Notes: generated by a model not told the origin, from the sequence alone. Counted from the first letter of the stretch, positions 23,236 through 32,316 are shown. The stretch: DNA of 34,559 nt from Streptomyces alboflavus (GCF_000716675.1 NZ_JNXT01000077.1:1-34559); one strand, 5' to 3'. Translations and numbers: made by a program.

Positions 23236-23984
23236 GCAGCACGGCCACCGGCGTCGCCCAGACCGACGTAGCCGTCGGATTCGGTGTCCCCGGCTTCGCC
23301 CACCCCCTGCTCGCGCCCACCGAATGGGCCGAACTCACCCGACCCGACACCCCTTTGCACTGGGTTGTCCTGAATATCGACAATGGTCCGGGCGACCGGC
23401 CCGACCCGCACTGCCTGGACGCCGCGGGACGGCTGCGGAACGCCGGAGTCCGCGTCCTCGGCCAGCTCGATGTGACCTACGGCGCACGAGGCTTCGGCGA
23501 GCTGGTCTCCGACGCCCACCGCTACCTCGACTGGTACCTCGTCGACGGCTTCTTCCTCGGCCGCTGCCCCACCGAACGCACCGCGCTCCCCGAGGTCGCG
23601 CGCACGGTCACCACCCTGCGCGCCCTGCTGCGGGACGGGCCCGACGACGGCCACATCGTCTTCGGCCACGGCACCCACCCGCACCCCGGATACGCCGACA
23701 CCGCCGACCAGTTGGTGACCTTCGCCGGACCCTGGAGCGACTACCGCTGGTCCCAGGCCGCCGAGTGGACCGCCGACCACCCGCCCGAACGCTTCTGCCA
23801 CCTCGTCCACGGCATGCCGGGCGGCCACCTCGACGAGGCCCTGCGCGTCGCCCGCTGGCAGGGTGCCTCGACGATCTACTTCACCGACCGCACCGACACC
23901 GGCCCGGCCGGCGACCCCTGGGAGTCGCTGCCCGGTTACTGGGACGAGATCGTCTCGCGGGTCGGACCAGGTGTCTCGGAATGA
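23223..23984 (+). CDS. Spherulin-4 (GH135/GH114-like) family protein, altered active-site motif
   Basis: 253 residues. Family motifs: VVLNIDNGPGDRPDP (the N(P)xNGPG strand), VRVLGQLDVTYGARG, and HRYLDWYLVDGFFLGRCPTE. Fungal Sph3 and PelA hydrolase domains cleave galactosamine-containing glycans, so the protein fits beside a PelF-like enzyme. In typical members the last motif reads GIFFDE with catalytic acids; here it is FFLGR, so hydrolysis may be lost or moved. No signal peptide is seen, so the protein appears cytosolic, which is unusual for the family. ATG 23223 lies inside the epimerase gene. The stop overlaps the sigma-R promoter of moeZ. Confidence 0.75.
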   Translation: MPHLSSTATGVAQTDVAVGFGVPGFAHPLLAPTEWAELTRPDTPLHWVVLNIDNGPGDRPDPHCLDAAGRLRNAGVRVLGQLDVTYGARGFGELVSDAHRYLDWYLVDGFFLGRCPTERTALPEVARTVTTLRALLRDGPDDGHIVFGHGTHPHPGYADTADQLVTFAGPWSDYRWSQAAEWTADHPPERFCHLVHGMPGGHLDEALRVARWQGASTIYFTDRTDTGPAGDPWESLPGYWDEIVSRVGPGVSE

Positions 23985-24003
23985 AGATGGCCATGGCAGT
24001 GTT
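23978..24003 (+). promoter_or_regulatory. Sigma-R type promoter of moeZ
   Basis: GGAAT (23978-23982), 18 bp, GTT (24001-24003): an exact match to the sigma-R consensus. The -35 overlaps the stop codon of the spherulin-like gene. Transcription should start near 24009. I recall a moeB-type gene among S. coelicolor sigma-R targets, which fits. Confidence 0.75.
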
Positions 24004-24016
24004 ACCAGGAGAACTG

Positions 24017-24118
24017 ATGTCCCCCAGCCCGGCCGCGGCGGGGCCGGGGGACCCCGATCGCACTTCCGACCAACGGAGTCCCCGTGTCGCTGCCACCCCT
24101 GGTCGAGCCAGCATCTGA
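24017..24118 (+). CDS. 33-codon upstream ORF overlapping the moeZ start
   Basis: Starts MSPSPAAAGPGDPDRTSDQR, with AGGAG (24007-24011) five bases before its ATG. It runs in a different frame past the moeZ GTG and stops 32 nt inside moeZ. It spans a GC hairpin (CCCGGCC 24028-24034 with GGCCGGG 24042-24048) and the moeZ RBS. If transcription starts near 24009 from the sigma-R promoter, the AGGAG would be partly missing, so translation may depend on read-through from the upstream operon. No homologue known. Confidence 0.3.
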   Translation: MSPSPAAAGPGDPDRTSDQRSPRVAATPGRASI

Positions 24119-25262
24119 GCTCACCGTCGACGAGGTCCGCAGGTACTCCCGCCACCTGATCATCCCCGACGTCGGGATGGACGGGCAGAAGCGGCTGAAG
24201 AACGCCAAGGTGCTCTGTGTGGGCGCCGGCGGCCTCGGGTCACCGGCGCTGATGTACCTCGCGGCGGCGGGCGTCGGCACCCTCGGCATCGTGGAGTTCG
24301 ACGAGGTCGACGAGTCGAACCTGCAGCGTCAGATCATCCACAGCCAGGCCGACATCGGCCGCTCCAAGGCCGAGTCCGCGAAGGACTCCGTCCTCGGCAT
24401 CAACCCGTACGTGAACGTGATCCTCCACGAAGAGCGGCTCGAGGCCGAGAACGTGATGGACATCTTCAGCCAGTACGACCTGATCGTCGACGGCACGGAC
24501 AACTTCGCCACGCGCTACCTGGTCAACGACGCGTGCGTGCTGCTCAACAAGCCCTACGTCTGGGGCTCGATCTACCGCTTCGACGGCCAGGCCTCGGTCT
24601 TCTGGTCCGAGCACGGCCCCTGCTACCGCTGCCTCTACCCGGAGCCCCCGCCCCCCGGCATGGTCCCGTCCTGCGCCGAGGGCGGCGTGCTCGGCGTGCT
24701 CTGCGCCTCCATCGGCTCCATCCAGGTCAACGAGGCCATCAAGCTCCTCGCGGGCATCGGCGAGCCGCTCGTCGGCCGCCTGATGATCTACGACGCCCTG
24801 GAGATGCAGTACCGCCAGGTCAAGGTCCGCAAGGACCCGAACTGCGCGGTCTGCGGCGAGAACCCCACCGTCACCGAGCTCATCGACTACGAGGCCTTCT
24901 GCGGCGTCGTCTCCGAGGAGGCCCAGGAGGCGGCGGCCGGTTCGACGATCACTCCCAAGCAGCTCAAGGAGTGGATCGACGCCGACGAGAAGATCGAGAT
25001 CATCGACGTCCGCGAGCAGAACGAGTACGAGATCGTCTCCATCCCGGGCGCCAAGCTGATCCCGAAGAACGAGTTCCTCATGGGCACCGCCCTGGAGTCG
25101 CTGCCGCAGGACAAGAAGATCGTCTTGCACTGCAAGACGGGTGTCCGCAGTGCGGAAGTCCTCGCCGTGCTGAAGTCCGCGGGCTTCGCGGACGCCGTGC
25201 ACGTCGGCGGCGGTGTCATCGGCTGGGTCAACCAGATCGAGCCCGAGAAGCCGGTGTACTAG
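24084..25262 (+). CDS. moeZ: Adenylyltransferase/sulfurtransferase MoeZ (MoeB-rhodanese fusion)
   Basis: 392 residues. The E1-like ThiF/MoeB domain has GAGGLGSPALMYLAAAGVG (ATP loop from about residue 46), DESNLQRQIIHSQADIGRSK and the zinc pairs C180/C183 (CYRC) and C254/C257 (CAVC). The C-terminal rhodanese domain has IIDVREQNEY and the persulfide cysteine C350 in LHCKTGVRS. It adenylates and then thiocarboxylates the C-terminal Gly-Gly of sulfur carriers such as MoaD and CysO, supplying sulfur for molybdopterin, cysteine and some natural products. GTG 24084 has an ACGGAG RBS. Sigma-R control links it to thiol stress. Confidence 0.95.
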   Translation: MSLPPLVEPASELTVDEVRRYSRHLIIPDVGMDGQKRLKNAKVLCVGAGGLGSPALMYLAAAGVGTLGIVEFDEVDESNLQRQIIHSQADIGRSKAESAKDSVLGINPYVNVILHEERLEAENVMDIFSQYDLIVDGTDNFATRYLVNDACVLLNKPYVWGSIYRFDGQASVFWSEHGPCYRCLYPEPPPPGMVPSCAEGGVLGVLCASIGSIQVNEAIKLLAGIGEPLVGRLMIYDALEMQYRQVKVRKDPNCAVCGENPTVTELIDYEAFCGVVSEEAQEAAAGSTITPKQLKEWIDADEKIEIIDVREQNEYEIVSIPGAKLIPKNEFLMGTALESLPQDKKIVLHCKTGVRSAEVLAVLKSAGFADAVHVGGGVIGWVNQIEPEKPVY

Positions 25263-25305
25263 CCGGTCGAAGCCGGTGTACCAGCCGGTCCGAGCTGTTC
25301 TCCGG

Positions 25306-25336
25306 GCCCCGCTCACCTTCTGGTGGGCGGGGCTTT
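25306..25336 (+). terminator. Rho-independent terminator of moeZ
   Basis: A 12-bp stem (25306-25317 with 25322-25333) with one G-U pair, a TTCT loop and TTT directly after. It lies 44 bp past the moeZ stop. Confidence 0.85.
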
Positions 25337-25345
25337 CGGCTGCCC

Positions 25346-25437
25346 GGGCCGGGCCGGGCCGGGCCGGGTCGCGCCGGGTCGGCTAGGCCGGGTGGGCTGA
25401 GTCGGCTAGGCCGGGCTGGGCTGGGCTGGGCTGGGCC
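25346..25437. repeat. GGGCC/GGGCT pentanucleotide repeat tract
   Basis: Tandem 5-bp units: GGGCC repeats near 25346-25368, then degenerate gggtcggctag copies, then GGGCT repeats at about 25411-25434. The tract fills the gap between the moeZ terminator and the stop of the convergent hydrolase gene. Confidence 0.8.
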
Positions 25438-25438
25438 C

Positions 25439-27010
25439 CTAGGACTCGCACACCTTGTTGTCGTCCGGGACCTTGCCGTCGAGCAGATAGTCGTTGATCG
25501 TGCCGTCCACGCAGTCGCTGCCGTTGCCGTACGCCCCGTGGCCCTCGCCCTTCCACGTCAGGTGCACGCCCACGCCCTTGCCCAGCTCGTCCGCCATCTT
25601 CCGCGCGCCCTCGTACGGCGTCGCCGGGTCGCCGGTGTTGCCGACGACCAGGACGGGGTCGGCGCCGGGGGCGCTCACCTCGGGGCTGTCGTGCAGCCCG
25701 GCCACCGGCCACTTGTGGCACCAGCCCGCCGTGTCCCAGCCCATGAACGTGCCGAACAGCGGGGATATCTCACGGAACCGGTCGAGGCTCGCCTTCGCCT
25801 GCTCCGGCGTCGGCCGCTCCTTGCCGTCCCGGCAGGAGATCGCGCGCTGCGAATGGGCCTGCGTGCTGTAACGCCCGGACGCGTCCCGTTCGTTGTACGC
25901 GTCGGCCAGCTCAAGCAGCGCCGTGCCGTTGCCCTTCTCCGCCTCCTCCAGGGCGTTGGTCAGCGCGGGCCAGGTCTGCTTGCTGTACAGCGTGACCGTG
26001 ATGCCGGTCGTCGCCAGGGACTCGCTGAGCTTCCGCCCGGGGGTGTCCGTGCGCAGCGGCTTCGCGTCGATGCGGCGCAGCAGGTCGACGATCTTCTTCG
26101 TGCCGGCCTTCGGGTCCTGGCCGTTGGCCTTCAGGTAGTTGTCGAGGGCGCGCTGGAAGCCGCGCGCCTGGTTCTGGGCGTGGCCGACCCCGCCCGCCGT
26201 CGGGTCCACCACCGCGTCGAGCGTGAGGCGGCCGACCTTCTTGGGGAACAAGTGGGCGTACGTCCCGCCGAGTTCGGTGCCGTACGAGATGCCGAAGTAG
26301 TGCAGCTTGGCGTCGCCGAGGACCTGGCGCATCACGTCCATGTCACGGGCGGCCTCGGCCGTGGAGACGTGCGGGAGCAGCTTCTTGGCGGAGCGCGCGC
26401 AGCCCGCGCCGAAGTCCGCGGCGTCCTTGAAGTACGCCCGCTCCTCGGCCGGGGTGTCCGGGGTGAGGTCGGTCCGCTCCGCGGCCTGCGTGTCCTTGTC
26501 GCTGCGGCAGCGCACGCCCTCGCTGGCGCCCACTCCGCGCGGGTCGAAGCTCACCAGGTCGTACCGCTCGCGCAGCTTGCCGTACCCGTCGGCGAAGGAC
26601 GGCAGCATGGAGACGCCGGAGCCGCCCGGGCCGCCGAAGTTGAACAGGAGCGAGCCGATGCGGTCGCCCTTGCCCGTGGACTTGGCGCGGATCAGCGCGA
26701 CGCCGATGGTCTCGCCGTCCGGCTTCTCGTAGTCGAGGGGGACCTTGAGGGTGGCGCACTGCCACTCGTCGCCCGGCGCCGGGTCGCTGCCGGAGGCCTT
26801 GCAGCCGCCCCAGTCGAGCTTCTGCGTCGTGAGCGCGGCGGGCAGCGTGGAGGAGGGGTCGGGGCGCGGCGCCGGGTCGGCCCCCGTGGGCCCCGGCCGC
26901 TTCCCGTCGGACCTGTCCTTGTCGTCGTCGGAGCCACCGCATCCCACGGCGAGCCCGGCCACCAGAACACCTGCGGCGGCCAGAGCTGCTGACCGTACGA
27001 AACGCGGCAT
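25439..27010 (-). CDS. TAP-like secreted lipoprotein peptidase/hydrolase
   Basis: 523 residues. A lipoprotein signal (AAGVLVAGLAVGCGGSDD, Cys near residue 24) is followed by an acidic linker and an alpha/beta hydrolase domain: FNFGGPGGSGVS (oxyanion), FDPRGVG, nucleophile GISYGTELGG (near residue 240), VVGNTGDPATPYEGA (acid) and GEGHGAYG (His), with the C-terminal TAP-like region. The family includes Streptomyces tripeptidyl aminopeptidases and the SlpD/SlpE mycelial proteinases, which remove short peptides from exported proteins. The ATG at 27010 has the RBS GGGGGAA. It is a paralogue of the gene immediately upstream (27081-28631). Confidence 0.92.
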   Translation of the reverse strand: MPRFVRSAALAAAGVLVAGLAVGCGGSDDDKDRSDGKRPGPTGADPAPRPDPSSTLPAALTTQKLDWGGCKASGSDPAPGDEWQCATLKVPLDYEKPDGETIGVALIRAKSTGKGDRIGSLLFNFGGPGGSGVSMLPSFADGYGKLRERYDLVSFDPRGVGASEGVRCRSDKDTQAAERTDLTPDTPAEERAYFKDAADFGAGCARSAKKLLPHVSTAEAARDMDVMRQVLGDAKLHYFGISYGTELGGTYAHLFPKKVGRLTLDAVVDPTAGGVGHAQNQARGFQRALDNYLKANGQDPKAGTKKIVDLLRRIDAKPLRTDTPGRKLSESLATTGITVTLYSKQTWPALTNALEEAEKGNGTALLELADAYNERDASGRYSTQAHSQRAISCRDGKERPTPEQAKASLDRFREISPLFGTFMGWDTAGWCHKWPVAGLHDSPEVSAPGADPVLVVGNTGDPATPYEGARKMADELGKGVGVHLTWKGEGHGAYGNGSDCVDGTINDYLLDGKVPDDNKVCES

Positions 27011-27080
27011 GACGCTTCCCCCCTCGGAAGGCAGTCAGGCCATAGTAGGCACGGCCACTGACAAGGGCTCCGGCGGGCGG

Positions 27081-28631
27081 TCAGGAGCAGACCGTGCCCG
27101 CCTTCGGCACCGTGCCGTTCAGGAGATAGCCGTCCACGGCACCCCGCACGCACTTGTTCTTGCTGTCGTACGCCCCGTGGCCCTGGCCCTTGTACGTCAG
27201 CTCCACGCCGACGCCCTCGCCGAGGGAGTCGACCATCTTGCGCGCGCCCTCGTAGGGCGTGGCCGGGTCGCCGGTGTTGCCGATGACGAGGACGGGGGCC
27301 GCGCCCGACGCGCTCACGTCCGGGTGGTCGGCCGCGCCGTCGACGGCCCAGTCGGAGCAGTTGACCATGCCCCAGGCCAGGTAGTCGCCGAACAGCGGCG
27401 AGGCCTCGCGGAACTCGGGCAGCTTCTTCTCGACGTCCTCGGCGGTGTAGCGCGGCTTGTCGTCGGCGCAGTTGATGGCGACGTTCGCGGCCTGGATGTT
27501 GCTGTACTCGCCGTTCTCGCTGCGCCCGTTCATCGAGTCGGACAGGACCATCAAGATCTTGCCGTCGCCGTCGTAGGCGTCCTCCAGGCCCTGGGTGAGG
27601 TAGGGCCAGAAGTCCTTGGAGTACAGGGCCTGCGCGATGCCGTTCGTCGCCGCGGTCTGCGTCAGCTCGCGCGGCGGCAGGGCGGGCAGCGGCTTCTTGT
27701 CGAGGTCCTTCAGGAGCTTGGCGATGCGGTCCTTGACGTCCTGCTCGTCGTCGCCGACGGGGCAGTCGTCGACCTGTGACGCGCAGTCCTCGGCGAAGTT
27801 GTCGAGCGCCAGCTGGAAGCCCTTGGCCTGCCCGAGCGAGCCCTCTTCCGGTGTCTCCGTGGGGTCGACGACCGCGTCGAACACCGCGCGGCCCACCTTC
27901 TTGGGGAACAAGTGGGCGTAGACGCCGCCGAGTTCCGTGCCGTAGGAGATGCCGAAGTAGTACAACTTGTCGTCGCCGAGCACCTGGCGCATCAGGTCCA
28001 TGTCGCGGGCCGCGTCGGTGGTGCGCACATGGGGGAGCACCTTCTTGGAGTTCTTCTCGCACGCCCCGTTGAAGCTCTTGACGTTGTCCATGAGCTTCTC
28101 GCGCTCGGCGGCGTCGTCGGGGGTCGCGTCCTGCTGGTAGTACGCGTCGAGCTGCTCGTCGTCCTCGCACTTCACGCCCGCGCTGCGGCCGACGCCGCGC
28201 GGGTCGAAGCTCACCAGGTCGTAGCGGGTGCGCAGCTTCGCGTAGTCCGTGCCGAACGCGGGCAGCGTGGTGATGCCCGAGCCGCCGGGGCCGCCGAAGT
28301 TGAAGATCAGCGAGCCGATGCGCCGGTCCTTGTCGCCGCTAGCCTTCGCCCGGATCAGCGCGATGTCGACGGTGTTGCCCTTGGGCTCGTCCCAGTCGAG
28401 CGGCGCCTTCATGGTCGAGCACTGCCACTCGGCGCCGCCGGGCAGCGGCGAGGGCGCGTCCCCGCCGCCCTCCGCCGCCGACGGGGCCGGGCAGTCCTTC
28501 CAGCTGAGCTTCTGGTCCGGCAGGGCCGCGTCCGACGAGTCGGAGTCGGAGTCGCCGCACGCCGCGAGCGCGGCGGTCAGCAGGACGGCGGTGGCGGCCA
28601 TGGCCTTGGCGCGCGGCGGGAGCTTGGGCAT
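27081..28631 (-). CDS. TAP-like secreted lipoprotein peptidase/hydrolase, second copy
   Basis: 516 residues. Signal and lipobox ATAVLLTAALAACGDSDSD (Cys near residue 25), then the same architecture as the downstream paralogue: FNFGGPGGSGIT, FDPRGVGRS, nucleophile GISYGTELGG (near 228), VIGNTGDPATPYEGA, KGQGHGAYD. I chose ATG 28631 because the signal peptide begins there; the frame extends upstream by 14 unlikely residues. It is 70 bp upstream of its paralogue and 62 bp downstream of the membrane protein gene, all on the minus strand, so one transcript is possible. Confidence 0.92.
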   Translation of the reverse strand: MPKLPPRAKAMAATAVLLTAALAACGDSDSDSSDAALPDQKLSWKDCPAPSAAEGGGDAPSPLPGGAEWQCSTMKAPLDWDEPKGNTVDIALIRAKASGDKDRRIGSLIFNFGGPGGSGITTLPAFGTDYAKLRTRYDLVSFDPRGVGRSAGVKCEDDEQLDAYYQQDATPDDAAEREKLMDNVKSFNGACEKNSKKVLPHVRTTDAARDMDLMRQVLGDDKLYYFGISYGTELGGVYAHLFPKKVGRAVFDAVVDPTETPEEGSLGQAKGFQLALDNFAEDCASQVDDCPVGDDEQDVKDRIAKLLKDLDKKPLPALPPRELTQTAATNGIAQALYSKDFWPYLTQGLEDAYDGDGKILMVLSDSMNGRSENGEYSNIQAANVAINCADDKPRYTAEDVEKKLPEFREASPLFGDYLAWGMVNCSDWAVDGAADHPDVSASGAAPVLVIGNTGDPATPYEGARKMVDSLGEGVGVELTYKGQGHGAYDSKNKCVRGAVDGYLLNGTVPKAGTVCS

Positions 28632-28693
28632 GGCTCCATCCTGCGGGGGCGGCGGGCGGGGCGCTCGGGACACGGGCCGTGCGGGTGACGCCC

Positions 28694-31669
28694 CTACAAC
28701 AAGCCCTTACGGGTCAGATGGTTGAAGAACAGCCACCCGGGGAGCACCGGCAGCCACAGCGTGAGCAGTCGGTACAGGAGCACGGCGGGCGCCGCCACGT
28801 CCTTCGGCACGCCCACCGTGATCAGGCCGAGCGTCAGCGTCGCCTCCACAGCGCCGATGCCGCCCGGCGTGGGCGCCGCCGAGCCGAGCGCGTTGCCCGC
28901 GAGGAACACCACGGCGACGCTCGCGAGGCTCAGGGTGCCCATCTCCTCGTTGGCGAAGGCCCGCACCGACGCGTCCAGACAGAGCACGAAGAGGAACGTC
29001 AGGAGCAGCATGCCGCCGATGCCGGTGAGCAGCTTCTGCGGCCGCTGCAGGACGTCGAGCATGCGCGGCACGACACCCGCGAACAGCGACCGCACGCGCG
29101 TGACGACGAACTTCCGCAGGAACGGGATGGCGGTCACCACGAGCACGAGCACCGCGACCGTCAGGAGGCCCGCGATGACCGTACGGGACGGCGTCAGCGT
29201 CGGCGTCTTCTGCGTGCCGGTGACGTACCCGAAGATCAGCAGCAGCAGGATGTGCGAGCCGAGGCCGAACAGCTGGGAGGCGCCGACGCTCGCCACCGCG
29301 AGCCCCGAGCGCACGCCCGAGCGCTGGAGGAAGCGGGTGTTGAGCGCCACACCGCCCACCGCCGCGGGCGCCACGATCTTCACGAACGACCCGGCGACCT
29401 GCGCGGACACGGCCCGCAGGAACGGCACCCGCTCCGGTACGAAGCCCAGCAGGCTCATCGCCGCGGCGAAGTAGCTGAGCGCGGAGAACGCCACCGCGGC
29501 GGCCACCCAGCCCCACTCGGCCTCTCCGAAGATGGTGCCGAAGTCGATGTGCGTGAGCTGGGACAGCAGGAAGTACGCGCCCAAGGCACCGGCGATGAAG
29601 CTGATGAGTGTGCGCGGCCTGATCCGCTCCAGCTGCGCCGGTTCCACGGGGGCCGTCGGCCGGATCAGCAGCACCTGATGGCGGATCTGGGTGAGCAGGT
29701 CCTCCTCGCGGGCCTGTTCCAGGGCCTCGTCTATGGCCTGCTTCTCGGCCTGCTTCTCGGCGCGCGGGGACTTGCGGGCGGCGATCGCCTCGGTTTTGCG
29801 GGCGTCCGCCGCGTCCGCGGTGCGGGCGGCGATCGGGTCGGCCTTGCGGATGGAGACGGGTTCGTCGGCGTGGGCGGAGACGGGTTCGTCGGCGCGGGCG
29901 GGGTCGGTGTCTCCGGGGGCCTCGGCTGTCGCTGTCGTGCCGATGGCTGCCGCGCTCGGGGTCTCCGCGCCCTTGGCCTCCGCGCTCTCGGCTTCCTCGG
30001 CGCTCTCGCCCTCCGCGCGGGCGGCCTTCGCCTTGCGCGAGGCCTCCAGGACGGCGTCCCGCTCGCGCTGGGCGCGCTCGCGGGCCCGCTTGCGCAGCGT
30101 CCCGCGCGTGGAGCGGGTCAGCGCGATCGGCTGGAGCAGCGGCAGACAGTCCGCCACGGCGTCCGGGCCGAGGACCTCGACGGCTGTGGCGACCGCGCGC
30201 TCCGCGCCGACCCGCAGGCCGAACGCCGTCAGGAGTTGCGCGATGTCCATGCGCAGGACCAGGTCGCCGGCCGCGATCTCGCCGCCCCGCAGATCCGTCA
30301 GGATCACCGTGCCGGAACGATCCACCAGGATCGCGTCGCCCGCGAGCCTGCGGTGCGCGATCCGGCGCGACTGGAGCGCCTTGACCTGCCGCCAGGTGTC
30401 GCACAGCAGCTCGTCGGTGAGGGCCGCGTCGGGCAGCGAGTCCAGGGAGCGGCCGCCCGTGTGCTCGTACACGAGGATGACGGCGTCCGGGCCGAGCTCG
30501 GAGGTGGCGATGAGCTTCGGGGCGTTCGCCCCGGCCGCGATCGCCGCGTACGCGAGCAGGGCCTCCTGTTCCAGGGCCTGGCGCAGCGACTGGAGGCTGC
30601 GGCGCTGGGTGATGCCGCGCAGGGTGAGCCTGCGCCACACCCGGTAGAAGAAGCCCTGCGCCTGTTGTTCGCGGTCGATGACCGTGACGTCCAGGGGCGG
30701 CCCGTCCTCCAGCGTCACGAAGTAGCGTCTGCCGCGGTTGTCCTGGTCGGAGGCGTCGCCGGACTCCTCGCGGGCCGCGCTCACCGGCCGGAAGCCGACG
30801 TGCCTGAGGCCCGCGAGCAGCGTCTGCCCTGTGGGCTGCACGTTCGGCGAGCCGACCGCGTACAACGTGCCGTAGGCGACGCTCCAGCCGATGAGGACCG
30901 TCAGGATGATCGAGAACGGTGTCGTGTTGCCCGACACCAGCATCGTGAAGGCTTCGAGCAGCAGCACCACGAGCAGGACGACACGCCAGCGCGGCCTGCG
31001 GGACATGCCCACGGCCGTCATGTACGCGATGACCGGTGCGAGATAGCCGTGCACCGGGTCCGTGAGCGAGCTGATGTCGCCCGGCGAGGGTTGGGTGAGG
31101 GCGTCCTGGATGGACTCCGGGGCGGCCTTGGCCACCCACAGGTCGGTGGCAAGGGTCACGCCGTGCGCGAGCACGGCCGCGAGGACCCCGTCGGCGATGC
31201 GCAGGCCGTCGCGTTTGATCAGGCGCTCGATCGCGAACGCCACCGGGACGAGCAGCACCCCGATGCTCGCGGTGAGCCCCGCCAGCTTCATCAGCAGGTC
31301 CGGGGGCTCGCCCGTGCCCGCGTTGATGTCCTGCTCCAGGCCCGACGTCGTGCCGTGCGCGAACGCCGAGATCAGAAGCAGCGCGGCGATCGCCAGGATG
31401 CCGACGAGCAGCCGCATGAGGTCGGAGGGGCGGTGCACGCGCGCGGGGAGGAGGGGCTCGTCGCCCTCGACGCGCTCGGAGTGGGGGTCGTCGTCGACTT
31501 CGGCGCAGTCGACGGGCTCACCGGCCTCCGGTGACGCGTCGGGAGACCCGGGGTGGGGCTTCACGACCAGTTCATCGGTGTCCGGGCGTGCCGTGTCCGC
31601 AGAGGTGCCAGCCGTCTTGTCGGAATGCACGCCCTGCTGCTCCGTCGCCTCTTCTTGATCTCGTATCAC
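28694..31669 (-). CDS. Pseudokinase fused to an LPG-synthase/flippase-like membrane domain
   Basis: 991 residues. A disordered acidic N-terminus (1-80) is followed by about six TM segments (85-290). A kinase-like cytoplasmic domain (about 315-530) follows, with LVYEHTGGRSLDSLP and HRRLAGDAILVDRSG. A charged Ala/Glu/Arg linker (about 535-665) then leads to a C-terminal polytopic domain (about 683-985) of the lysylphosphatidylglycerol synthase TM/AglD type, with VAGSFVKIVAPAAVGGVALN and GSAAPTPGGIGAVEATL. The kinase-like catalytic loop reads HRRLAGDA and the DFG position DLR, so catalysis is unlikely. No aminoacyl transfer domain is present. It may sense or bind a ligand to control lipid or glycan transport; that is inference. 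GTG 31669 has a weak RBS; a GTG at 31630 is an alternative. Confidence 0.85.
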   Translation of the reverse strand: MIRDQEEATEQQGVHSDKTAGTSADTARPDTDELVVKPHPGSPDASPEAGEPVDCAEVDDDPHSERVEGDEPLLPARVHRPSDLMRLLVGILAIAALLLISAFAHGTTSGLEQDINAGTGEPPDLLMKLAGLTASIGVLLVPVAFAIERLIKRDGLRIADGVLAAVLAHGVTLATDLWVAKAAPESIQDALTQPSPGDISSLTDPVHGYLAPVIAYMTAVGMSRRPRWRVVLLVVLLLEAFTMLVSGNTTPFSIILTVLIGWSVAYGTLYAVGSPNVQPTGQTLLAGLRHVGFRPVSAAREESGDASDQDNRGRRYFVTLEDGPPLDVTVIDREQQAQGFFYRVWRRLTLRGITQRRSLQSLRQALEQEALLAYAAIAAGANAPKLIATSELGPDAVILVYEHTGGRSLDSLPDAALTDELLCDTWRQVKALQSRRIAHRRLAGDAILVDRSGTVILTDLRGGEIAAGDLVLRMDIAQLLTAFGLRVGAERAVATAVEVLGPDAVADCLPLLQPIALTRSTRGTLRKRARERAQRERDAVLEASRKAKAARAEGESAEEAESAEAKGAETPSAAAIGTTATAEAPGDTDPARADEPVSAHADEPVSIRKADPIAARTADAADARKTEAIAARKSPRAEKQAEKQAIDEALEQAREEDLLTQIRHQVLLIRPTAPVEPAQLERIRPRTLISFIAGALGAYFLLSQLTHIDFGTIFGEAEWGWVAAAVAFSALSYFAAAMSLLGFVPERVPFLRAVSAQVAGSFVKIVAPAAVGGVALNTRFLQRSGVRSGLAVASVGASQLFGLGSHILLLLIFGYVTGTQKTPTLTPSRTVIAGLLTVAVLVLVVTAIPFLRKFVVTRVRSLFAGVVPRMLDVLQRPQKLLTGIGGMLLLTFLFVLCLDASVRAFANEEMGTLSLASVAVVFLAGNALGSAAPTPGGIGAVEATLTLGLITVGVPKDVAAPAVLLYRLLTLWLPVLPGWLFFNHLTRKGLL

Positions 31670-31842
31670 CAGTCACCGCCCGCACGATGGTGGCATGCCC
31701 CACTGACAACGGGGGTCATCAGGGGGCGATCCGGGGGCGCGAAACGGTCACGATTTGCCACTTCGTCCCTCGTCGCACGCCCTACCGCACCCTCTGTCGT
31801 GGAGCCGTCACCATGTCGGTGCCATGCGGCAGGATGGGCCGG

Positions 31843-32316
<474 letters not shown>

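Noticed and set aside
28679..31534. 951-residue open frame on + opposite the pseudokinase-flippase gene
   Set aside because: Its composition is Arg/Glu/His low complexity with no domain. It mirrors the strongly biased codons of the real minus-strand gene.
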